A DNA stretch of 33,712 bases. It comes from Pirellulales bacterium. GTDB taxonomy: Bacteria; Planctomycetota; Planctomycetia; Pirellulales; Thermoguttaceae. Below, piece by piece: positions 23,186 to 30,803 of this stretch. The stretch lies in NCBI GenBank assembly GCA_016936015.1, contig JAFGPV010000163.1, forward strand, positions 1 to 33,712. The letters are read 5' to 3'. Within the stretch, counting starts at the first letter, position 1, and each line of letters starts with the position of its first letter. Below the pieces are notes generated by a model. The model saw nothing but the letters and a program-made list of their open reading frames with translations, ran no database searches and was not told the origin of the DNA. Made by a program: the position numbers and the translations under genes.

Positions 23186-26100
23186 TTATTTCTTCTTCGG
23201 TTTCAATAACTCATCCAGACCTTTAAAACCCTCTTCCAGCACGTTCCGTGCGGTGTCGCGGATGAATTGGCGGCTCAGCTCTTTGACCCGCCCGCGGTCC
23301 AGCGCCGGCCGCTTGAGCGTGCCGCCGATCGGGATCCGGATCGTCTGGTTCCGCAGCGAGGACGCCAGCGGATTGTTCGCCAGCCATTGGGACGGCACCG
23401 GCATCTCGACCGTCAGGTCGAGCGTCTGGTCCAAGCCCACCGATCCGGAGGTCCGCACCGTCGCGTTGGGGAAGAGCAATTCCATGCCCTCATGGTACAC
23501 CCGGCCGTCGGCCAAACGGAAGGGGATGACCGCTTCCCGGCGGAGTTGGGCGGGCGACTCGCGGCCCAGCAGCGTGGCCAACTCGCGGATCAGCGGCCCG
23601 GGACCGATTTCGATCGAGTGCACGGTCAGTCGGCCGACCATCTCGCCGCGGTTCAGGTCGCCCAGCGGCAGGCGGCATTTCTCCAGTTCCAACGAGAACG
23701 AGCCTTGCACCGAAGTCGACTCCGCCAACACCGGGGCAACGTATTTTAAAAACGTGGCACATACGGCCGGCGTGACCTGAACCTGTTGCGCCACCGGGCC
23801 GGCCGGCAGCGTCAGTTCCAGCGGCTCGGGATTCATCCGCAGCCTTGGGTTGAGAAGCAGCCGGCCCTGGCCGACGGCCAGTTGCAGCGGCTCGATCTGC
23901 ACCACACCCTGCGCGAGCGAAGGTTTGACCTCTCCCGGTCCGAGCGTGAATCCGTAGAGATACGCCGATTGCCACCCCAGGGCGGCGTGGGCTTTTCCCT
24001 GACCCAGCGAGAGCGGGCCTTGCCAGGCCACGGGCCCGGTCCCCTGGCCGCTGAGATTCACGTTCTGGCCCAGGTACGGCCGCAGCATCGCGCAGACGCG
24101 GTCCAGGTTGTAGGTGACCTGGCCCTTAACGTCGGCGTCCATCGGCGCGTCGCCGGCCCCGGCCGTCAACCGGCCGCCGAGGTTGGCGGCGACCGTTGCG
24201 GAGGCCAATTCTATCTTCTGCAGATTCAGAACGCCGCCCTTGGTATCATACGCGCCTTGGGCGACCAGTTTCGCCTTCGGCTCCTGGAACCGGTCTCCCG
24301 CGGCATTAACGGTCAGGTTGGTCACGTCGGCCGTCGTGTCACACTGGATCAGGCCGGGCGATTGCTGAAAGCGGAGGCTACCCACCATGTGACCGCCCAG
24401 GTTCCAGGTCGGCGGCCGGCTGCGGTCGATAAACCACAAGCGGAGCCGGGCCAGTTCGCCCTGATAGTTAACCGTACCCTGGAGCTTGATCGGGCCGTTC
24501 TCCGGCAGGGCCATCTCGATGCCTTCTCCCGCCGCCGCCAGGGCGGTCGTGGCAAGCTGCAACGTGGTCAATTGCAGGCGGCGCTGCGCCGCGTCCCACG
24601 AGCCGGCGGCGGCCAACCGCACCTGTGGCTCCTCCAGGTCGAGTGACGATGAGACGACGTGCAACGAGGCGACGTCCGCCGTCAGCCGCTCGATCCGGAC
24701 GGAGTCCTTCGAAAGCACCGCCTGGGCGTCGATGTTGCTCTGCCCGGCGATTCGCCAGTCGTCCAGCGGCAGGAAGGGCGCCGTCCGGGCCTGCCAGTTT
24801 TCCAAGGGGCCTTGCAGCTCGGCGTGGATCGACCAGGCGTCGCCCCCGCCCGGTTCGGTCTTCGGCGGAGTCAGGGTTGCCGTCAGTCGATCCGTGCCGG
24901 AGCGGACCTCCAGCGAGCCGGTCTCCACCCGGGTTGCCGCGGTGAAATCGGTTTGCCCCTTCGCCGCCAGCACGGCCGAAAGGTTCTCCTCACGCCATGG
25001 CCGGCCGCCCGGCAGCGTGACTTGCAAATTGTGGAGTTGCAGTCGGGCGCCGGCCTCGAACTGCTGCTGGGCGTCGCGCTTCCAGTTCAGCTTCGCCTCG
25101 CCGGTTCCCGCGAGTTGATAATCCTTCAGGTCGACGAATTGCCCGAGCCGGGCGGCCAGCGGCTCCAACTGGAAATTCGCGTCCGCCGCGAGGTTCTCCG
25201 GCGTTCCCGAGCCGCGGATCTGGAGAAATTCCGATTGGCAATCCAGTTGGTCCACCACAATGGATCCCGGCAGCGTGTCGTGGGCGTCGAAGCTGAGGGA
25301 GATCGGCTGGTCCCAGGTGATCACCTGGTTGCCGTTTTTGGCGGCCAGCCGAGCGGTCCGGAGTTCCCCGTGCCAGATCGTGCCGGACACGGCCGCCTCG
25401 GCGGGCCGGCTCTGATAGGTAATCTGCACCTCGCCCGAGGTGATTTCCGTCCCCTGGCGGATTTGCAGCGTGCCGGGCAGCAAGGCGGCCAGCCGGGCCA
25501 GGTCGAGCCGGCCGTGGAAACTGAGCGGTTGGCGGAGCAGCGCTTCGAGAGAAAAAGCGGATTCTTTGCCCTGGATCCGGAATCGGCCGCTCAGCTCCGC
25601 CTGGGCCACGTCGGACTCCACCGCCACCTTTTCCACCGCAAGCCCTTCCGGCGACCAGGCGGCCCGGCCCGACGCACTGAGCCGGTCGAGCCGGATCGCC
25701 TCCTGCTTCATCACCGGCGTGCCGAACAGAAATTCCTCGACGGCGGCCTCGGCCTGTACGCTGATGGTTTGCGGCGACGGCTTCTCGCCCCAGCGGCATT
25801 GCACGTGGCTGCTAAGCCGCCCGGCAATCCGGGTCTGCGGCACAAACCGCTGGATCAACGTCTGCGCCACGGCCAGGGGGAAATTGTCGCATTGGACCAG
25901 CAGCGCCCCCGTCTCCGCCGGCGGCTCCGTAAACGACGCCGGCAGCGATCCCTCGACCGCAAGCTTGCCCGGCCGCTGCGGATCGGCAACGTCGGCCGAC
26001 AGTTTGATCTTCTTCGCCGCCGTAGATTCCGCTGGCACGTCGAGCGAAAGATTCAGATGATCCAACTTCCAATTTTGTTTGGCAACTTCGTCGGCAATGT

Positions 26101-26608
26101 CGATCTCGCCGTCGGCAATTTCCACCTGCACGGCCGTCGGCGTCTCGGAAGGCGGCGCCGAGATGTAGTAGGCAAAGACCTCCTCAATATTCGTCTTCTC
26201 CGCCCCCATCGCCACGTGGACCTTGGGCTTTTCCACCCGAAACTGGCCGAGGTCCTGCAAGTTTCGCAGCAGTTCCCACAGCGTGCGGTTGCCGGCCGCG
26301 CGGGAAACTTCCAGCACCGGCCGGCCCCGGGCGTCGAGGATCTCCACGTCTGCCACCTCGGGCGTAGAGAACCAACCCAGCGACGCCGAGCGGATCGTAA
26401 CGGTCCCCTGGAGATTCCCAAAACGGTTGACGAGCCAATCCAAAAGCGGCGTCTTGGCCAGAATGGCCGGCAGGAACCAGATCAGCACCAGCAGCAGCAC
26501 GATGAAGATTCCCAACCGCCGCGGCCACCGCCGCCGCTGCTTGGCGGTCTTTTTCACCTCCCGACCTTCCGTATCTTGCCGACTTGCACCGTGAACATCG
26601 GCGGCCAT
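23186..26608 (-). CDS. Large AsmA/DUF748-like envelope protein
   Basis: 1140 residues from ATG 26608, where AAGGAGG lies 7 bases upstream. A basic cytoplasmic start (KKTAKQRRRWPRRL) is followed by one membrane helix at about 32-51 (LGIFIVLLLVLIWFLPAIL), then a very long region of repeated beta segments with no cysteines of note and a C-terminal AsmA-type part (SGSVGLDQTLDLTVEMPVP, then IPIGGTLKRPALDRGRVKEL). This matches the repeating beta-groove architecture of AsmA/TamB/YhdP-type proteins, which bridge the periplasm and carry phospholipids to the outer membrane. The role here is inferred from fold resemblance and the presence of lpxA and an MCE operon nearby. It is the first gene of a pair with the MBL hydrolase. 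Confidence 0.75.
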   Translation of the reverse strand: MAADVHGASRQDTEGREVKKTAKQRRRWPRRLGIFIVLLLVLIWFLPAILAKTPLLDWLVNRFGNLQGTVTIRSASLGWFSTPEVADVEILDARGRPVLEVSRAAGNRTLWELLRNLQDLGQFRVEKPKVHVAMGAEKTNIEEVFAYYISAPPSETPTAVQVEIADGEIDIADEVAKQNWKLDHLNLSLDVPAESTAAKKIKLSADVADPQRPGKLAVEGSLPASFTEPPAETGALLVQCDNFPLAVAQTLIQRFVPQTRIAGRLSSHVQCRWGEKPSPQTISVQAEAAVEEFLFGTPVMKQEAIRLDRLSASGRAAWSPEGLAVEKVAVESDVAQAELSGRFRIQGKESAFSLEALLRQPLSFHGRLDLARLAALLPGTLQIRQGTEITSGEVQITYQSRPAEAAVSGTIWHGELRTARLAAKNGNQVITWDQPISLSFDAHDTLPGSIVVDQLDCQSEFLQIRGSGTPENLAADANFQLEPLAARLGQFVDLKDYQLAGTGEAKLNWKRDAQQQFEAGARLQLHNLQVTLPGGRPWREENLSAVLAAKGQTDFTAATRVETGSLEVRSGTDRLTATLTPPKTEPGGGDAWSIHAELQGPLENWQARTAPFLPLDDWRIAGQSNIDAQAVLSKDSVRIERLTADVASLHVVSSSLDLEEPQVRLAAAGSWDAAQRRLQLTTLQLATTALAAAGEGIEMALPENGPIKLQGTVNYQGELARLRLWFIDRSRPPTWNLGGHMVGSLRFQQSPGLIQCDTTADVTNLTVNAAGDRFQEPKAKLVAQGAYDTKGGVLNLQKIELASATVAANLGGRLTAGAGDAPMDADVKGQVTYNLDRVCAMLRPYLGQNVNLSGQGTGPVAWQGPLSLGQGKAHAALGWQSAYLYGFTLGPGEVKPSLAQGVVQIEPLQLAVGQGRLLLNPRLRMNPEPLELTLPAGPVAQQVQVTPAVCATFLKYVAPVLAESTSVQGSFSLELEKCRLPLGDLNRGEMVGRLTVHSIEIGPGPLIRELATLLGRESPAQLRREAVIPFRLADGRVYHEGMELLFPNATVRTSGSVGLDQTLDLTVEMPVPSQWLANNPLASSLRNQTIRIPIGGTLKRPALDRGRVKELSRQFIRDTARNVLEEGFKGLDELLKPKKK

Positions 26609-26742
26609 GGCCGTTCCTCCTTGACCGAGCGTAATTGAAGGCATACAAAGGCAGTAGACCTTCATTCCCACGCCAGAGCGGGGGATTGTATTCTAGCGAT
26701 ATCTGCACTGGGGAACCAGAGCGAAATTCAATACGGTCCGCC

Positions 26743-28878
26743 ATGAAAAAGATCATCTTGAGTGTAGTCGGATTCTTCAGCCTCCTCCTCCCGGCTCAGG
26801 CCGAGGAGCCGCTGTTTCCGTTTGTGGTCTCTTACGACGCGCCGCATAACGTCACGAACCTCTCCGGCTGGCTGCACCGGCCGGCCGGAAAATATGGTTT
26901 CGTGAAAACGGACGGCGATCGGCTGGTAGTAAAGCAAGACGGCCGGGCCGAGAGCCAGCGGTTTTGGGCCACGAATTTCTGCTTCGGCGCGTGCTTTCCG
27001 GAAGAGGAACAGGCCGAGCGGGTCGCCGCCCGGCTGGCTCGACTGGGCATCAACTGCGTGCGGATGCACCACATGGACATGTACAACATCTGGGGCAACG
27101 CGACCAAGAAAATCACGCCCGATCCGCGGCAACTCGACCGCTTGGATTACCTCGTCTATCAGCTCAAGCGGCACGGCGTCTACACGAATTTGAACCTCCA
27201 CGTTTCGCGGTGGCTCGATGCGGCCGAGGGATTTCCCGATCGCGACCGCCGCCCGACGTTCGACAAGGGGCTGGACAATTTCGAGCCGCGGATGATCGAA
27301 CTCCAGAAAAAGTACGCCCGAGACCTGCTGACGCACGTCAATTCCTACACCAAACGAGCCTACACCGACGAGCCAGCCGTCGCCTTTGTCGAGATCAACA
27401 ACGAGAACGCCCTGTTCCACGAGTGGAACGGCGGCGCGCTCGACGGTCTGCCCGAGCCATACGCCGGGACGTTCCGCAAGTGCTGGAACGCCTGGCTGAA
27501 GAAGAAATACAGCACGACGCAAAAGCTCCGCGCGGCCTGGGGTTCCGGACTGCCGGCCGGGCAAACGTTGGACGACGGCAGCGTGGCCGTCCTTTCAAAA
27601 GAGCGGATGCCCAAGTCCCCGGCGGTCCGCAACGATTTAATTCAATTCCTCTGGGACACCGAGCGTGATTACTGGCAGGGGATGTACCGGTACCTGAAGG
27701 ACGAACTGCACGTCCAGTCGCTGGTCGGCGGGACGCAGGTCGGCTGGAGTCCCGTGTGCGTCCAGGCCGGTTTGGACTACCTCGACGCCCACGCCTACTG
27801 GCAGCACCCATATTTTCCCCATCGTCCCTGGGACTTGAAGGACTGGCGGATCCGGAACGTCGCGCTGGTCAATTCGCTGGCCGAGACGCTCAGCAGCCTG
27901 GCGGGTCGGCGGGTGGCCGGCCGGGTGTTCACCGTCAGCGAGTACAACCATCCCGCCCCCAACGCCTACGCCGCCGAAGGTTTTCCACTGTTGGCCGCGG
28001 TGGGCTCACTGCAGGGTTGGAACGCCCTGTACAGCTTTGCCTACAGCCACAGCGCCGATTATGAACCGGCGAAGATCGACGGGTTCTTCAATATCAACGG
28101 CGACACGGCCAAGCTGGTCCACCTGCCGGCCTGCGCCGCGATGTTCCTCCGGGGCGACGTCCGGCCGGCCGAAAAGACGATCACCGCCGACTATTCGCGC
28201 GAGACCGAAATGAAAATCCTCCGCGAGAACCTCAGCCCTTGGGTGCTCTCGACGGGCAAACTCGGCCTGCCCGAGTGGATTGCATTTCAACACGGCATCG
28301 CCTTGAAGATAACCGCGAAATCATCCAATCTCGAAAGCCGCGACCAGTGGTCGCGGAAAACTCCGCGAAGCACCGTCTCCGACACCGGCCAGATCCGCTG
28401 GGACGCCACGCAGCCCAGCTCGGGCTATTTCCTCGTCGACACGCCGCGGACCAAGCTCTTTACCGGTTTCGTCCGCGGGCGGACCTTCTCCTTGGGCGAC
28501 GTGGAATTGAAGATCGGCACGACCCGGCTCGATTGGGCCACCGTCTCGCTGGTCTGCCGTAACGGTGACGGCTTCGGCCGGCCGGGCCGGATCCTGATCG
28601 CCGCCACCGGTTGGGAGCAGAACCAGGATTGGAAGCTCAAAAAACTGCCCGATAACTTCGTCACTCTAGGAGATCGATGGGGCCACAAGCCGGTCCTCTG
28701 CGAGGGCGTCCCCGCCGAAATCCGCCTGCCGGTTGCCGCCGAGAAAGTGAAATTTTATCCGCTGGACGAATCCGGCAACCGCCGTGCATCGATCCCTATC
28801 TCCGCCCGCGGCGGCAAAGCAGTCCTCCGCCTCGATCCCAAGCACCACACGGTGTGGTATGAGGTGGAAATCAGGTAG
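26743..28878 (+). CDS. Secreted clan GH-A glycoside hydrolase (cellulase-like fold)
   Basis: 711 residues from ATG 26743. A signal peptide covers residues 1-20 (MKKIILSVVGFFSLLLPAQA, cut before EEP). The first 440 residues look like a TIM barrel: RFWATNFCFGACF, INCVRMHHMDM, TNLNLHVSRW, then EINNEN with the probable acid/base E221 and VFTVSEYNHP with the probable nucleophile E400, spaced as in clan GH-A. The C-terminal 270 residues are beta-rich and may bind carbohydrate. The substrate is unknown; I cannot place it in a named GH family with confidence. A 19-base palindrome lies inside the gene at 28338-28356. It is divergent from the AsmA-like gene across a 134-base gap. Confidence 0.8.
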   Translation: MKKIILSVVGFFSLLLPAQAEEPLFPFVVSYDAPHNVTNLSGWLHRPAGKYGFVKTDGDRLVVKQDGRAESQRFWATNFCFGACFPEEEQAERVAARLARLGINCVRMHHMDMYNIWGNATKKITPDPRQLDRLDYLVYQLKRHGVYTNLNLHVSRWLDAAEGFPDRDRRPTFDKGLDNFEPRMIELQKKYARDLLTHVNSYTKRAYTDEPAVAFVEINNENALFHEWNGGALDGLPEPYAGTFRKCWNAWLKKKYSTTQKLRAAWGSGLPAGQTLDDGSVAVLSKERMPKSPAVRNDLIQFLWDTERDYWQGMYRYLKDELHVQSLVGGTQVGWSPVCVQAGLDYLDAHAYWQHPYFPHRPWDLKDWRIRNVALVNSLAETLSSLAGRRVAGRVFTVSEYNHPAPNAYAAEGFPLLAAVGSLQGWNALYSFAYSHSADYEPAKIDGFFNINGDTAKLVHLPACAAMFLRGDVRPAEKTITADYSRETEMKILRENLSPWVLSTGKLGLPEWIAFQHGIALKITAKSSNLESRDQWSRKTPRSTVSDTGQIRWDATQPSSGYFLVDTPRTKLFTGFVRGRTFSLGDVELKIGTTRLDWATVSLVCRNGDGFGRPGRILIAATGWEQNQDWKLKKLPDNFVTLGDRWGHKPVLCEGVPAEIRLPVAAEKVKFYPLDESGNRRASIPISARGGKAVLRLDPKHHTVWYEVEIR
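28338..28356. repeat. Perfect palindrome inside the glycosidase gene
   Basis: CCGCGACCA-G-TGGTCGCGG. It encodes residues about 532-538 (SRDQWSR) in a polar stretch (SSNLESRDQWSRKTPRS) that looks like a loop between beta strands. It fits a REP-like element carried inside a coding region. Confidence 0.6.
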
Positions 28879-29236
28879 CAGGTAATGACGCAAAGTTTGG
28901 GTTATCCAAGTTATTGTGGATTATTGGATTAAGCCGCAAGGCGGCGAACTACGATAGCCCAGGGCGGAGCGAAGCGCAGCCCTGGGGAAGAGAATTGCTC
29001 CTGATCTTAGAAGCTCTGAAGGGGCGCGCTAAGATTATACTCGAAGTTAGCTCGCCCTTTCAGGGCTTGATGCTCGATGTGGATCCCTTACCCAGGGCTG
29101 CGCTGCGCTCCGCCCTGGGCTATCATGGTACGCTGCTTTGCAGCTTAAACCTCTCCCAGTCAATCGGTTATTATTTCAAGCTTTGTGCCATCAGGTAGCG
29201 GGCACACTCAGTCAGTTGATCCAAAAAGATTCTTCA
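28879..29236. other. 358-base gap filled by nested repeats
   Basis: No credible gene; the plus-strand ORF here runs through the repeat. It contains GCCGC-AAG-GCGGC (28933-28945) and the nested inverted repeat at 28952-29125. It separates two converging genes, so terminators for both are expected here. Confidence 0.6.
28952..29125. repeat. Nested inverted-repeat element (about 174 bases)
   Basis: Outer units of about 37 bases (28952-28988 and 29087-29125) are near-exact reverse complements, each itself a hairpin with CCCAGGGC/GCCCTGGG stems. Inside lie CTGAAGGGGCG (29016-29026) and CGCCCTTTCAG (29053-29063), one mismatch, and within them GCTAA/TTAGC. The whole can fold as one long stem or several hairpins. 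Confidence 0.75.
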
Positions 29237-30517
29237 TCACTTCGTCGTGATCGTCTCCAGCCCATGGGCCTTCGGCCCGGTCTCGGCCCGCCGCAGCAAC
29301 CAGGCGAAAAGCAAGGCCAGAATCCCAATTGCGGTGTATATCCACATCCCGGGGCGATAGCCTGCGGGGTTTGATTCGCTTGCTTTCCAGTAAACGTTGG
29401 CCCCGCCGATCAGGAGATTGACGCCCGCCAAACCAACATTCTGGACCATGGTCATTAACCCCAGCCCCGTTCCGAGCCGGGCAGGCTCCACGATGTAGGT
29501 CACCGACGGCCACATGACCGCGGGGATGAGCGAGAAAGCCACGCCCATGAGGATCATGGGCACCAGAGGCGGTATCCGCGTGTAAGCCATGATCAGGTAC
29601 ACCGGAACCAGAAGCAGGGAGCCGAAGCACATCAACGTCGCCCGACGGCCCACCCGGTCCACCAGCAGGCCGAACAACGGCGTGCAGACCATGGCGAACA
29701 AGGTCAGCAGACTCGACAGGAATCCGGCAAATTCACGGGAATGACCGTGCACGTTGGTGAAGAAGATGACTGCGAAGGTTTGAAAGGGAAAGATTACGGA
29801 GTAGAAAGTCGCGCAGAGGGCCACGACGTACCAGTAGGAACGGTCAAAACTGAAGAGGTCCCGCCAGACGATCTTGTCGGTCGCGCCCTCGGCGCCCAAT
29901 TGGAAGCGGCGCCCGGCGCCGCGCTCCATGAGCGCGTAGATAGCGGGTCCGACGACGCAGAGCGTTCCCACACCCACGGAGATGAGCAACGGCCACTGCC
30001 AGTATTTGTAGGCGGGCTCGGCCCAAGTGGGCGAGTTTAGGGCGGCGAAGGAACCGAACCGCGCAATCGTCAGGTTGATGCCGAAAGCGAAGGAAAGTTC
30101 CTTGCCGCGGAACCACTTGGCCAACGCGGCCGTGACGGCCACGATCAACGACTCGGCCCCCAGGCCGAAGATCAAGCGTCCGGCGGCCATCACCCCGAAG
30201 AGATCAGTCGCGGCGGTCAGGCCCGCTCCCACCGTGCAGAGCCCGCCAAACAGGAGCGTGGCCCATCGGGTGCCGATCCGATCGATGATTAATCCGCCGA
30301 TCAGGACCATGAAAATGTTCGGGATGCTGTAAATGGCGTTGAGCATGCCGATATTCTTATCGCTGAACCCGAGTTGTGCTTTGAGCACGGGGGCCAGCGG
30401 CGAGATCGCGTCGTAGACATAGTAGTTGCCGCCCATCGCCAGGCTGATAATGACCAGAACCGCCCAGCGGTACCAGGCCGGCGGTTCCTTTGCGGATTTG
30501 TTTTTCGGGTCAATCAT
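29237..30517 (-). CDS. Major facilitator superfamily transporter, MFSD1-like
   Basis: 426 residues with twelve predicted membrane helices. WAVLVIISLAMGGNYYVYD marks helix 1, and GGLIIDRIGTRWATLLFGG contains the MFS loop 2-3 motif; DRVGRRATLMCFG is its second-half counterpart. The first helix and following text resemble the MFSD1 dipeptide carriers more than sugar transporters, and the neighbouring genes (oligopeptide transporter and dipeptidase) fit dipeptide transport. An oxalate/formate-antiporter-type or other organic-acid carrier remains possible. It sits in the inner membrane. It is divergent from the OPT gene across a gap with a long composite palindrome. Confidence 0.82.
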   Translation of the reverse strand: MIDPKNKSAKEPPAWYRWAVLVIISLAMGGNYYVYDAISPLAPVLKAQLGFSDKNIGMLNAIYSIPNIFMVLIGGLIIDRIGTRWATLLFGGLCTVGAGLTAATDLFGVMAAGRLIFGLGAESLIVAVTAALAKWFRGKELSFAFGINLTIARFGSFAALNSPTWAEPAYKYWQWPLLISVGVGTLCVVGPAIYALMERGAGRRFQLGAEGATDKIVWRDLFSFDRSYWYVVALCATFYSVIFPFQTFAVIFFTNVHGHSREFAGFLSSLLTLFAMVCTPLFGLLVDRVGRRATLMCFGSLLLVPVYLIMAYTRIPPLVPMILMGVAFSLIPAVMWPSVTYIVEPARLGTGLGLMTMVQNVGLAGVNLLIGGANVYWKASESNPAGYRPGMWIYTAIGILALLFAWLLRRAETGPKAHGLETITTK

Positions 30518-30803
30518 GGTGCTGGGATGGATTTCTGCTGTTTATTGAGGATCAGGAAAGAAATGTCGGATAGCCGGCGGCTAACAGCCGCCGAGCAGCG
30601 AAAAATACCCGCGGCGGCTGTTAGCCGCCGGCTATTGAACACGACACTCATTTCCTGATCCTCAAGAGGTGAATTACCGCGAATTATTGATCCGCTGATC
30701 CGAAAATCCGGCATGTTTTTTCCCCGAGCAGGGGTTGCCAGACGCGGGTTGAACCACCATATTAACGGAATATCAGCAAACTTCAATCCTCGAGGCGCTA
30801 TCC
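30518..30803. other. Divergent gap between MFS and OPT genes
   Basis: 286 bases. It is dominated by the composite inverted repeat at 30545-30665. The remaining 138 bases before the OPT ATG have no gene; promoters for both transporters should be in this gap, but no clear pair was picked out. Confidence 0.45.
30545..30665. repeat. Composite inverted repeat with two matched arm pairs
   Basis: Outer arms TTGAGGATCAGGAAA (30545-30559) and TTTCCTGATCCTCAA (30651-30665) are perfect complements. Inner arms 30571-30593 and 30612-30634 are perfect over 23 bases; the inner left arm begins TAGCCGGCGGCTAACAGCC. Between outer and inner arms both sides keep GTCG with a six-base indel. This is an inverted duplication of a unit of about 50 bases. 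Confidence 0.8.

Noticed and set aside
24659-26638. 659-codon plus-strand ORF opposite the AsmA-like gene
   Set aside because: The minus-strand gene has a strong ribosome-binding site, a membrane anchor and family features; the plus frame has none.
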